Source of the DNA: Siculibacillus sp.
Lineage (GTDB): Bacteria > Pseudomonadota > Alphaproteobacteria > Rhizobiales > Ancalomicrobiaceae
Direction of reading: 5' to 3'
Assembly (NCBI GenBank): GCA_030247555.1
Contig: JAOTSD010000036.1
Location: forward strand, 1 to 39,504
DNA length: 39,504 nucleotides
Position 1 is the first letter of the stretch; each line of letters starts with the position of its first letter. The notes beneath the pieces were generated by a model, which worked only from the letters and a program-made list of their open reading frames with translations, made no database searches and was not told the DNA's origin. The translations under genes were made by a program, and so were the position numbers. Positions 32,101 through 39,504 of this stretch are shown in pieces.

Positions 32101-32874
32101 ATGATCGGGCCGGAAGAGAAGCGGGCGCGGTTCCTGAAGATGCACGCGAGCGGATGTTTCGTCCTGCCCAACCCATGGGACCTCGGGAGCCTCCGCCGGC
32201 TGGAACGGGCCGGCTTCGCGGCGGTGGCCACGACCAGCGCCGGGCTCGCTTGGTCGCTCGGCAAGGAGGACGGCGAGGTGACGCTCGACGAGGTGCTCGC
32301 GCATCTCGCGACGATGTGCCCGGCGACCGACCTGCCGGTCAACGCCGACTTCGAGGACGGTCATGCCGAGGATCCCGCCGGCGTGGCGGAGAACGTGCGA
32401 CGGGCGATGGCGACCGGCGTCGCCGGGTTGTCGATCGAGGATCAGCGCGGCGGGCGGCTCCACGAGCCCGAGGTGGCGGTCGAGCGGCTCCGGGCGGCGC
32501 GCGAGGCGATCGACGGGGCCGGCGGCGGCATACTGGTCGGACGGGCCGAGGGAATGCTGCTCGGCACGGCGACGATCGACGACACCATCGCGCGGCTCGT
32601 CGCCTATTCGCGGGCCGGCGCCGACTGTCTCTATGCTCCCTGCGTCACGGATCTCGGCGCCGTCGCCGAAATCGTCGCAGCGGTGGCGCCGAAACCGGTC
32701 AACGTCCTGCTCTGGGGCGAGGCGATGCGCGTCGCCGACCTCGCCCGCCTCGGTGTCCGGCGCGTCAGCCTCGGTGGCGCTCTGGCGGCGAGCGCCTGGC
32801 ACGGCTTCGACGCGGCGGTGAGGTTGCTCATCGACGAGGGGCGCGTGGCGCCGCGCGACCCGTCCTTTCGCTGA
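32101..32874 (+). CDS. Isocitrate lyase/phosphoenolpyruvate mutase family protein
   Basis: TIM-barrel enzyme of the ICL/PEPM superfamily, which breaks or forms C-C or C-P bonds of oxyacids. The 257-residue protein has 'FVLPNPWDLGSLRRLERAGFAAVATTSAGLA', the metal-binding 'NADFEDG' (Asp83, Glu85, Asp86) and 'GLSIEDQ'. It lacks the KKCGH loop of true isocitrate lyase, so it is not that enzyme; it resembles the uncharacterised oxaloacetate-decarboxylase/carboxyphosphonoenolpyruvate-like branch. AGGAAGGG precedes ATG 32101. It lies 89 bases upstream of radA on the same strand, but no functional link is apparent. Confidence 0.88.
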   Translation: MIGPEEKRARFLKMHASGCFVLPNPWDLGSLRRLERAGFAAVATTSAGLAWSLGKEDGEVTLDEVLAHLATMCPATDLPVNADFEDGHAEDPAGVAENVRRAMATGVAGLSIEDQRGGRLHEPEVAVERLRAAREAIDGAGGGILVGRAEGMLLGTATIDDTIARLVAYSRAGADCLYAPCVTDLGAVAEIVAAVAPKPVNVLLWGEAMRVADLARLGVRRVSLGGALAASAWHGFDAAVRLLIDEGRVAPRDPSFR

Positions 32875-32963
32875 GGCATCGCCTCTCCGCCCGACGCAGG
32901 CCCGCGCCGGATCGCCCGAACCCCGTCATCTCCCCTGAATTCTTCGAGGATCACCGAAGCTCC

Positions 32964-34490
32964 ATGGCCAAGCGCACGACCCGTTTCGTCTGCCAGAACT
33001 GCGGTACGGTCACGGCGCGTTGGGCCGGGCGCTGCGACGGCTGCGGCGAGTGGAACACCATCGTCGAGGAGGTCGACGGCGGGGCGAGCGGCGTCGGCGG
33101 CGCGCCGGCCGGGATCTCGGTCTCGGCCAAGCGCGGCCGGGTGGTACCGCTGGTCGCGCTCTCGGGCGAGGCCAAGGAGGCGCCGCGCATCGCCTCGGGG
33201 CTCGCCGAGCTCGATCGGGTCACCGGCGGCGGCTTCGTGCGCGGCTCGGCGCTGCTGGTCGGTGGTGATCCCGGCATCGGCAAGTCGACGCTGCTGATCC
33301 AGGCGGCGGCGGCGATGGCCGAGGCGGGGCACCGGGTGGTCTACGTCTCGGGCGAGGAGGCGATCGGGCAGGTGCGGCTGAGGGCCGAGCGGTTGGGGCT
33401 CGCGGCGGCGCCGGTGTCGCTCGCCGCCGAGACCTCGGTGGAAGACATCCTCGCCACGCTCTCGGCCGGGCCGGTGCCGGCCTTCGTGGTGATCGATTCG
33501 ATCCAGACGTTGTGGACGGAGCTGGCCGAATCGGCGCCGGGCACCGTCACCCAGGTCAGGACCGCGGCGCAGGCGCTGATCCGTTGGGCCAAGGCATCGG
33601 GCGCCACGGTGGTGCTGGTCGGCCACGTCACCAAGGACGGGCAGATCGCCGGTCCCCGGGTGGTCGAGCACATGGTCGACGCGGTGCTCTATTTCGAGGG
33701 CGACGACGCCCAACGCTTCCGGGTGCTGCGCTCGGTGAAGAACCGCTTCGGCGCCACCGACGAGATCGGCGTCTTCGAGATGACCGGCGCGGGGCTGCGC
33801 GAGGTCGCCAATCCATCGGAACTCTTCCTCGGCGAACGCGACGGGCGCTCGCCCGGCACCGCCGTCTTCGCCGGCATGGAGGGCTCGCGACCCCTGCTGA
33901 TCGAGATCCAGGCGCTGGTGGCGCCGACGTCGCTCGGCACGGCGCGCCGCGCCGTCGTCGGCTGGGACGGCAATCGCCTGTCGATGATCCTCGCCGTGCT
34001 CGAGGCGCACTGCGGGGTCCGGCTCGGCCAGCACGACGTCTATCTCAACGTCGCCGGGGGCTTGCGGATCGGCGAACCGGCGGCCGATCTCGCCGTCGCG
34101 GCGGCGCTCGTCTCCTCGCTCACCGGCGTCGCCCTGTCCGGGGAGGGTGTGTTCTTCGGCGAGATCGGGCTTTCCGGCGCCATCCGCCCGGTGGCGCGAG
34201 CCGATGCGCGGCTGAAGGAGGCGGAGCGGCTCGGCTTCCGCTCCGCCATGCTGCCGGCCGGCAATCTCGAGGCGGCCAACGGGCGGGCGGGACGCGAAGC
34301 GGGAAAGGCGGCGTCGCCGGCCCCGGGCCTCGACCTCGCCGAGTTGCAGGCGCTCGCCGACTTCGTGGCGCGGATCGCCGCCGGCTCCGGCGGACTCGTC
34401 CACCGGGTACCGATCGGCGACCGCGGGGAGCGCGGCGGCGGGCGGGGTGATGGCGACGGGCGACCGCCGGTGCGCGCCTCGGGTCGCTGA
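32964..34490 (+). CDS. radA: DNA repair protein RadA
   Basis: RecA-like branch-migration helicase that processes recombination intermediates. The 508-residue protein has the N-terminal zinc finger (Cys10, Cys13, Cys24, Cys27), Walker A 'GGDPGIGKST' (100-109), Walker B 'FVVIDSIQTL', the RadA-specific 'VKNRFGATDEIGVFEM', and the Lon-like C-terminal domain ('DVYLNVAGGLRIGEPAADLAVAAAL'). The last ~25 residues are a Gly/Arg-rich low-complexity tail. Start by homology at ATG 32964, though the ribosome-binding site is weak. The alr-radA-cvpA-purF order is typical of Rhizobiales; two accessory genes have been added between alr and radA here. Confidence 0.97.
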   Translation: MAKRTTRFVCQNCGTVTARWAGRCDGCGEWNTIVEEVDGGASGVGGAPAGISVSAKRGRVVPLVALSGEAKEAPRIASGLAELDRVTGGGFVRGSALLVGGDPGIGKSTLLIQAAAAMAEAGHRVVYVSGEEAIGQVRLRAERLGLAAAPVSLAAETSVEDILATLSAGPVPAFVVIDSIQTLWTELAESAPGTVTQVRTAAQALIRWAKASGATVVLVGHVTKDGQIAGPRVVEHMVDAVLYFEGDDAQRFRVLRSVKNRFGATDEIGVFEMTGAGLREVANPSELFLGERDGRSPGTAVFAGMEGSRPLLIEIQALVAPTSLGTARRAVVGWDGNRLSMILAVLEAHCGVRLGQHDVYLNVAGGLRIGEPAADLAVAAALVSSLTGVALSGEGVFFGEIGLSGAIRPVARADARLKEAERLGFRSAMLPAGNLEAANGRAGREAGKAASPAPGLDLAELQALADFVARIAAGSGGLVHRVPIGDRGERGGGRGDGDGRPPVRASGR

Positions 34491-34719
34491 CGGCGGCCGG
34501 GACGGGTGGCGGCGGCCGCGGGTCGCGGAGACGTGCGACGCTCGGACGCGAATTGGCACTGGACCGACGCCGCCCGCTCGCGTATCGAAACGACGGGTTC
34601 GCGGCGCTCGGCGTTCGCGGCGGAGGAGGCGGATGTTGCCGGACGGGGCTCATCCGCGAACCGGATCCCGCAGGCGGGCGGCGCCGAGGGATCTCGACGA
34701 ACGAGGCTGGGCTCGGACG

Positions 34720-35382
34720 ATGGACTTCATCACGCTCCTCGACGGCATCGTCATCGTGGTGATGTTGGTGTCGGCACTGCTCGCCATGTATCGCGGTTTC
34801 CTGCGCGAGGTGCTGTCGATCGCCTCATGGGTGGCGGCGGCGGCGGCGGCGTTCCTCCTCCACAAGCAGCTCCTGCCGATGGTGAAGACCTACATCCCCA
34901 ACGACGGCGTCGCCCTCGGCGTCACCGTGGTCGGGATCTTCGTCGTCACCCTTCTGGTGGTCAGCTGGATCACCATGAAGATCTCCGATTTCGTGCTCGA
35001 CTCCTCCTTCGGTGCGCTCGACCGCTCCGCCGGTTTCCTGTTCGGCGCGGCTCGGGGTCTTCTGCTGATCGTCGTCGCCATGCAGTTCTTCAACTGGTTC
35101 GTCCCCGGTCCGCAGCAGCCCAAGTGGGTCGCCGGCGCCAAGTCGAAGCCGATCGTCGACTATCTCGGCGATCGCCTCCTCGCCGTGCTGCCGGAGAACG
35201 CCGAAGAGGAACTGCAGAAATACATCAAGAAGAAGCGCGCGCCGGACGACGGCACGCCGCAGGAGCCGGCCGAGCCGGCGGCTCCGCGCAAGAGCTCCGA
35301 GAGCTCCACGCCGCTCTATCGCACCGGCGACAAGCGGCAGTTGGAGCAGATGATCGGGACGACCGCCAAGCCGGCGCCCTGA
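34720..35382 (+). CDS. cvpA: CvpA-family membrane protein
   Basis: Inner-membrane protein named for colicin V production in E. coli, linked to envelope homeostasis; biochemical role unclear. The 220-residue product has four hydrophobic segments (about 6-23, 31-47, 63-83, 104-126) and the family hallmarks 'YRGFLREVLSIASW' and 'DRSAGFLFGAARGLLL'. The C-terminal 90 residues are hydrophilic and rich in Lys, Pro and Glu. Placement before purF is conserved from E. coli to Rhizobiales. The frame stays open upstream to 34447 but without CvpA features. The 229-base gap from radA shows no other gene. Confidence 0.94.
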   Translation: MDFITLLDGIVIVVMLVSALLAMYRGFLREVLSIASWVAAAAAAFLLHKQLLPMVKTYIPNDGVALGVTVVGIFVVTLLVVSWITMKISDFVLDSSFGALDRSAGFLFGAARGLLLIVVAMQFFNWFVPGPQQPKWVAGAKSKPIVDYLGDRLLAVLPENAEEELQKYIKKKRAPDDGTPQEPAEPAAPRKSSESSTPLYRTGDKRQLEQMIGTTAKPAP

Positions 35383-35525
35383 GGACGTGAGGACCAGTGG
35401 CGGGTGTGACCTGGGCGCTTCCGATGCGGACGGCGTCTCGACCGTTTTGCGGACACCCGTCGACCCATTCGGCCGAACCCCGACCCGAGACGGGGGACGG
35501 ACAGGACGGACAGGAGCAGCGACAC

Positions 35526-37019
35526 ATGTTCGAACGCGGTGCGGACGCCTTCTCGCCCGACGAGGCCCACGGCTCGCCCTTCGGCTGTGACGACCACCTG
35601 CACGAGGAATGCGGCGTCTTCGGCGTCTACGGCCATCCGGAGGCCGGCGCGCTCACCGCCCTCGGCCTGCACGCGCTCCAGCACCGCGGCCAGGAGGCGG
35701 CCGGCATCGTCACCTACGACGGCCAGCACTTCCATGTCGAACGCCACATCGGCCTCGTCGGCGACAATTTCGCCAAGCCCGCCGTCATGAGCCGCCTCAA
35801 GGGCAACCGGTCGATCGGCCACACCCGCTATTCGACCACCGGCGGCCAGGTGCTGCGCAACGTCCAGCCGCTCTTCGCCGAGTTCCATGGCGGTGGCTTC
35901 GCCGTGGCCCACAACGGCAACCTCACCAACGCGCTGACGCTGCAGCGCCAATTGCAGGTTCGCGGCTCGATCTTCCAGTCGACCTCGGACACCGAGACGG
36001 TGCTGCATCTCGTCGCGACCTCGTCGAAGGGGCCGTTGGTCGACCGCTTCGTCGACGCACTGCGCCAGATCGAAGGCGCCTATGCCTTCGTCGCGCTGTC
36101 GGAGAAGAAGATGATCGGCGTGCGCGACCCGCAGGGGGTGCGGCCGTTGATCCTCGGCGACGTCGACGGCTGCTTCGTGCTCGCCTCGGAGAGCTGCGCC
36201 CTCGACATCATCGGCGGCCGGGTGATCCGCGAGATCGAACCGGGCGAGATGGTGGTGATCACCGACGAGGGCATCGAGTCGATCCGGCCCTTCATCAAGG
36301 TCGCGTCGCGCTTCTGCATCTTCGAATACGTCTATTTCGCCCGGCCGGATTCGCATTTCTCGGGCACGTCGGTCTACACGGTGAGGAAGCGCATCGGCCA
36401 GGAACTGGCGCGCGAGGCGCCGGCGGCGGCCGACGTCGTCATCCCGGTGCCGGATTCGGGCACGCCGGCGGCGATGGGCTTCGCCGAGGCCTCGGGCCTG
36501 CCCTTCGATCTCGGCATCATCCGCAACCACTACGTCGGCCGCACCTTCATCCAGCCGACCGATGCGATCCGCCACATGGGCGTCAAGCTCAAGCACAATC
36601 CCAACCGCTCGGTGATCGAGGGCAAACGGGTGGTGCTGGTCGACGACTCGATCGTGCGCGGCACCACCTCGCAGAAGATCGTCCAGATGGTTCGCGATAC
36701 CGGCGCCGCCGAGGTTCACATGCGCATCGCCTCGCCGCCGACCACCGACCCGTGCTTCTACGGCGTCGACACGCCCGAGAAGGCGAAGTTGATCGCGGCG
36801 CGCATGAGCCTCGAGGAGCTCGCCGCCTACATCAACGTCGACAGCCTCGCCTTCTTGTCCATCGACGGGCTCTATCGCGCCGTCGGCGAGCCGGGGCGCA
36901 ACGATCCGGAGCCGCAGTTCTGCGACGCCTGTTTCACCGGCGAGTATCCGACCCGGCTCACCGATCGGGCCCTGTCCGGCGACCTGCGCACGCTCGACCT
37001 CCTGGTCGAGTCGCTCTGA
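35526..37019 (+). CDS. purF: Amidophosphoribosyltransferase PurF (iron-sulfur type)
   Basis: Commits PRPP to purine synthesis, forming phosphoribosylamine with glutamine as donor. The 497-residue protein has an N-terminal propeptide ending before the Ntn nucleophile Cys29 ('EECGVFGVY'), the glutaminase motifs 'GHTRYSTTG' and 'AHNGNL', and the PRPP loop 'VVLVDDSIVRGTT' (369-381). Cys264, Cys410, Cys466 and Cys469 match the four cluster ligands of the B. subtilis-type enzyme, so a [4Fe-4S] cluster and propeptide processing are expected. CAGGAG lies nine bases before ATG 35526, within a tandem ACGGACAGG repeat (35497-35514). Confidence 0.97.
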   Translation: MFERGADAFSPDEAHGSPFGCDDHLHEECGVFGVYGHPEAGALTALGLHALQHRGQEAAGIVTYDGQHFHVERHIGLVGDNFAKPAVMSRLKGNRSIGHTRYSTTGGQVLRNVQPLFAEFHGGGFAVAHNGNLTNALTLQRQLQVRGSIFQSTSDTETVLHLVATSSKGPLVDRFVDALRQIEGAYAFVALSEKKMIGVRDPQGVRPLILGDVDGCFVLASESCALDIIGGRVIREIEPGEMVVITDEGIESIRPFIKVASRFCIFEYVYFARPDSHFSGTSVYTVRKRIGQELAREAPAAADVVIPVPDSGTPAAMGFAEASGLPFDLGIIRNHYVGRTFIQPTDAIRHMGVKLKHNPNRSVIEGKRVVLVDDSIVRGTTSQKIVQMVRDTGAAEVHMRIASPPTTDPCFYGVDTPEKAKLIAARMSLEELAAYINVDSLAFLSIDGLYRAVGEPGRNDPEPQFCDACFTGEYPTRLTDRALSGDLRTLDLLVESL

Positions 37020-37074
37020 AGGCGCCGGCTCCTTCCCTCCCCTCGTTCCATCCGCGCATCCGGAGAGATCGTCC

Positions 37075-37803
37075 ATGACCGACCGCCCCCTCAACGGACG
37101 CATCGCCGTCGTCACCGGCGCCTCGCGCGGCATCGGCTACGTGCTCGCCCGCGAGATCGCCCGCGCCGGCGCCCACGTGGTGGCGGTGGCCCGCACCGTC
37201 GGCGGGCTCGAGGAATTGGACGACGAGATCCGCGATCTCGGCGGCTCGGCGACGCTGGTGCCCTTCGATCTCACCGACTTCGAGGCCATCGATCGGCTCG
37301 GCGCGGCACTCTACGAGCGCCACGGCAAGCTCGACATCCTCATCGGCAACGCCGGCATCCTCGGCCCGGTGTCGCCGCTCGGCCACATCGCGCCGAAGGA
37401 CTGGGACAAGGTGATGGCGGTCAACGTCACCGCCAACTGGCGGCTGATCCGCTCGCTCGATCCGCTGCTCCGGCTCTCCGACGCCGGTCGCGCGGTGTTC
37501 CTGACCTCGGGTGCGGCCCATCGCATCCGCGCCTATTGGGGCCCCTACGCCGTCTCCAAGGCGGCGCTCGAGGCGATGGTCGTCACCTGGGCGCGGGAGA
37601 GCGAGATCACCCCGATCAAGGCCAACCTGCTCAACCCCGGGCCACTCAGGACCGCCATGCGGGCGCAGGCGATGCCGGGCGAGGACGCCGAGACGCACGA
37701 CCGGCCCGACGTTCTGCTGCCGGCGGTGATGCGGCTCCTGTCGCCGGCGCTGGAGGTCTCGGGGCGGGTGTGGGATCACCCGACGGGCGACTGGCTCGCC
37801 TGA
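37075..37803 (+). CDS. SDR-family oxidoreductase
   Basis: Short-chain dehydrogenase/reductase conserved after purF in Rhizobiales; substrate unknown. The 242-residue product has the NAD(P) loop 'TGASRGIGYVLA', 'GNAGILG' (NNAG variant), catalytic Ser in 'FLTSGAA' and the 'YAVSK' pair. It resembles the YciK-like subgroup. GGAGAGA precedes ATG 37075, 55 bases after purF on the same strand, so it is probably in the purF transcript. Confidence 0.93.
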   Translation: MTDRPLNGRIAVVTGASRGIGYVLAREIARAGAHVVAVARTVGGLEELDDEIRDLGGSATLVPFDLTDFEAIDRLGAALYERHGKLDILIGNAGILGPVSPLGHIAPKDWDKVMAVNVTANWRLIRSLDPLLRLSDAGRAVFLTSGAAHRIRAYWGPYAVSKAALEAMVVTWARESEITPIKANLLNPGPLRTAMRAQAMPGEDAETHDRPDVLLPAVMRLLSPALEVSGRVWDHPTGDWLA

Positions 37804-37846
37804 TTCCCTCGGCGGCGATTTCCGGCGGTCCGGGGCATCGCGGATC

Positions 37847-37875
37847 TTGACCCCCGGCGTCCGACCACCTATCGC
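37847..37875 (+). promoter_or_regulatory. Promoter of the mntP riboswitch transcript
   Basis: TTGACC (37847-37852) and TATCGC (37870-37875) have the ideal 17-base spacing. The expected start, about 37882, coincides with the first base of the riboswitch P1 stem, which strengthens both calls. Confidence 0.6.
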
Positions 37876-37881
37876 AACCCT

Positions 37882-37986
37882 CGTCGGGGAGTAGCCGGCG
37901 TCCGGGTCACCCGGACGGGGTCGCGTCAACACACTCGCGGGATTCCCGCGTGGCGCGGTCGGCCGAAGGGCATGGCGAGACCGACG
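37882..37986 (+). ncRNA. Manganese riboswitch (yybP-ykoY class)
   Basis: All the class signatures appear in order: P1 arm CGTCGG (37882-37887) pairing with CCGACG (37981-37986); GGGGAGTAG (37886-37894); hairpin GTCCGGG-TCA-CCCGGAC (37900-37916); GTCAACA (37925-37931); hairpin CGCGGG-ATT-CCCGCG (37936-37950); and GGCATGGCGAGACC (37969-37982). This class binds Mn2+ and activates Mn exporter genes, including mntP in E. coli. The 71 bases from 37987 to the mntP ATG would be the expression platform; GGCGCG (37999-38004 region) and CGTGCC can pair there. No T-run is visible, so control is more likely at translation. Confidence 0.9.
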
Positions 37987-38057
37987 CGACGCCGGTGGGC
38001 GCGCTCGGGCGTGCCGACGCGGAGTCGTGTCGCGGCTCTCGTCGGGAAATCCCTCGC

Positions 38058-38618
38058 ATGTCCCTCCTCGCACTCGTCCTGCTCGCCCTCGGCTCGTCGG
38101 TCGACGCCTTCGCCGCTTCGGTCGGGCGCGGCGTCGTCGCCGACACCCGTCCCGGGCCCCTCCTGGCGATGCGCACCGGCCTCGTCTTCGGCCTCGTCGA
38201 GATGTCGGCGCCGGTGATCGGCTGGCTGCTCGGCACCACCTTCGCGGGCCACGTCGAGGCGATCGACCATTGGATCGCCTTCGTCCTCCTCGTCGGCGTC
38301 GGCGGCCACATGGTGTGGGAAGTGACCCGCGGCGAAGAGACGGCGGAGGCGCCCAAGGGCTCGCTGCTGCTGCTGATCGTCACGGCGATCGGCACCTCGA
38401 TCGACTCGATGGTGGTCGGCGTGTCGCTGGCGCTGCTCGACGTCGACATCCTCGTCGCCGCGCCGATCATCGGAGCGACCACCTTCATCTTGTCGTCGAT
38501 CGGCATGTACGCCGGCAAGGCGATCGGCGAGCGCTTCGGCCACCGCGCCGAACTCGTCGCGGGCCTCGGTCTGGCGTTGCTCGGCTGCGGCATCCTGTGG
38601 AGCCACACGATGGCGTGA
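38058..38618 (+). CDS. mntP: Manganese exporter MntP
   Basis: Inner-membrane Mn2+ efflux protein. The 186-residue product has six hydrophobic segments in two related halves, each with a conserved aspartate motif: 'LALGSSVDAFAASVGRG' (Asp16) and 'TAIGTSIDSMVVGVSLAL' (Asp116), matching functionally important acidic residues of E. coli MntP. The start at ATG 38058 matches the family N terminus; an upstream open stretch to 37950 runs through the riboswitch and is rejected. Expression should rise when Mn2+ binds the leader riboswitch. It converges with der; 64 bases separate the stops, containing a short stem CCGGCC-GGAC-GGTCGG. Confidence 0.95.
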   Translation: MSLLALVLLALGSSVDAFAASVGRGVVADTRPGPLLAMRTGLVFGLVEMSAPVIGWLLGTTFAGHVEAIDHWIAFVLLVGVGGHMVWEVTRGEETAEAPKGSLLLLIVTAIGTSIDSMVVGVSLALLDVDILVAAPIIGATTFILSSIGMYAGKAIGERFGHRAELVAGLGLALLGCGILWSHTMA

Positions 38619-38682
38619 GCGGGGGCGAAAGCGTGCGTGCGAACCGGCCGGACGGTCGGCTCGCCGCGTCGTGGATCCCGGC

Positions 38683-39504
38683 TCACCGCCGCTCGGTCTT
38701 GTCGTGGTAGGGGTTCTCGCCGCTCCTCAGCGAGATGCGCAGCGGCACGCCGGCGAGGCCGAAGCGGTCGCGCAGGTCGTTGGTCAGATAGCGCACGTAG
38801 CTCTCCGGCAGCGCTTCGGGGCGGGAGCAGAACACCACGAAATGCGGCGGCCGGGTCTTGGCCTGAGTGGCGTAGCGGATCTTGAGCCGCCGCCCGGAGA
38901 CCGCCGGCGGCGGATGGCGATCGAGCACGGTCTCCAACCAGCGGTTCAGCCGCGCCGTGGAGACACGGGCGTTCCAGGTGCGATGGACGCTCTCCACCGC
39001 CTTCATCAACTCGTCGAGCCCATCGCCCATCAGGCCGGAGATGCGGACCAGTGGCACGCCGCGCACCTGCGGCAGCAGCCGATCGCAGGCCTCGCGCATC
39101 GACTTCCACGCTTCGTTGCGATCCTCGATCAGGTCCCACTTGTTGAGCGCGATGACGAGGGCGCGCCCCTCCTTGACCACCAGATCGACGATCTGCAGGT
39201 CCTGCTTCTCGAAGGGGATGGTTGCGTCGAGGCAGACGACCACGACCTCGGCGAAGCGCACCGCGCGGATGGCGTCGGCGACCGACAGTTTCTCGAGCTT
39301 GTCCTGGACGCGCGACTTGCGGCGCAGTCCGGCGGTGTCGAAGAGCTTGACCCGGCGGCCGTGCCACTCCCAATCGACCGAGATGCTGTCGCGGGTGATG
39401 CCGGCCTCCGGGCCGGTCAGCATGCGGTCCTCGCCGATCAGGGTGTTGATCAGCGTCGACTTGCCGGCGTTGGGACGGCCGGTGACGGCGACACGCAGCG
39501 GCAG
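38683..39504 (-). CDS. der: GTPase Der/EngA (5' part beyond window)
   Basis: Tandem-GTPase-domain protein needed for 50S ribosome assembly. The visible 273 residues cover the second G domain and the C-terminal KH-like domain: G1 'GRPNAGKST' close to the window edge, G3 '[12 protein letters not shown]', G4 'NKWD', then '[72 protein letters not shown]', the KH-like domain. The first G domain and start lie outside the window. The protein ends with a short basic tail, 'PYHDKTERR'. Confidence 0.97.
   Translation of the reverse strand: MPLRVAVTGRPNAGKSTLINTLIGEDRMLTGPEAGITRDSISVDWEWHGRRVKLFDTAGLRRKSRVQDKLEKLSVADAIRAVRFAEVVVVCLDATIPFEKQDLQIVDLVVKEGRALVIALNKWDLIEDRNEAWKSMREACDRLLPQVRGVPLVRISGLMGDGLDELMKAVESVHRTWNARVSTARLNRWLETVLDRHPPPAVSGRRLKIRYATQAKTRPPHFVVFCSRPEALPESYVRYLTNDLRDRFGLAGVPLRISLRSGENPYHDKTERR

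Overview
The window is a very G+C-rich chromosomal segment of an alphaproteobacterium, most likely of the order Rhizobiales/Hyphomicrobiales. This rests on protein signatures and gene order: lptF-lptG-lptD-surA-pdxA-rsmA next to gmk-yicC-mltG-fabF-acpP-fabG-fabD, then rpsF-rpsR-DUF2232-rplI, dnaB, alr, radA-cvpA-purF-SDR and der. The genus cannot be fixed from what is visible. No rRNA, tRNA, CRISPR array or insertion sequence was seen.

Layout. 1-1985 (minus): pepA followed by holC (cut by the window edge). 2292-10273 (plus): a tightly packed, partly overlapping cell-envelope operon: the LptF/LptG permease pair, the outer-membrane LPS translocon LptD, a SurA-like periplasmic chaperone, then pdxA (vitamin B6) and rsmA (16S rRNA dimethylation). 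10285-17456 (minus): gmk, yicC, mltG and the fatty-acid cluster fabD-fabG-acpP-fabF. 17786-20408: an accessory patch with a small unrecognised protein, a LysE-type exporter and a DUF2235 alpha/beta-hydrolase whose base composition differs from its surroundings. 20849-23342 (plus): rpsF-rpsR-DUF2232-rplI, closed by a clear intrinsic terminator. 23474-26865 (minus): a Crp/Fnr regulator overlapping the end of a large membrane sensor. 27220-28710: dnaB. 28799-32874: an MFS transporter, alr, a MOSC protein and an isocitrate-lyase/PEP-mutase-family protein. 32964-37803 (plus): radA, cvpA, purF, SDR. 38058-38618: mntP behind a manganese riboswitch. 38683-39504 (minus): 3' part of der.

Housekeeping blocks serve envelope biogenesis (LPS transport, peptidoglycan processing, D-alanine, fatty acids), nucleotide synthesis (gmk, purF), ribosomes and replication/repair. 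Accessory genes sit in the joints between these conserved blocks.

The most novel item is the pair at 23474-26865. The 907-residue sensor combines a hemerythrin-like domain, a periplasmic NIT (nitrate/nitrite-sensing type) domain, HAMP, PAS and a histidine-kinase-like end that has lost its phospho-acceptor His, the second N-box Asn and the glycine boxes. It appears to be a pseudokinase coupled by overlap to a Crp/Fnr regulator. That regulator keeps the FNR-type E..SR DNA-reading residues, and an FNR-like box lies upstream of the sensor gene. This suggests a non-canonical O2/NO/nitrogen-oxide sensing module. The second strong regulatory call is a yybP-ykoY (Mn2+) riboswitch upstream of mntP, with a promoter placed so that transcription would begin at the first pairing stem.
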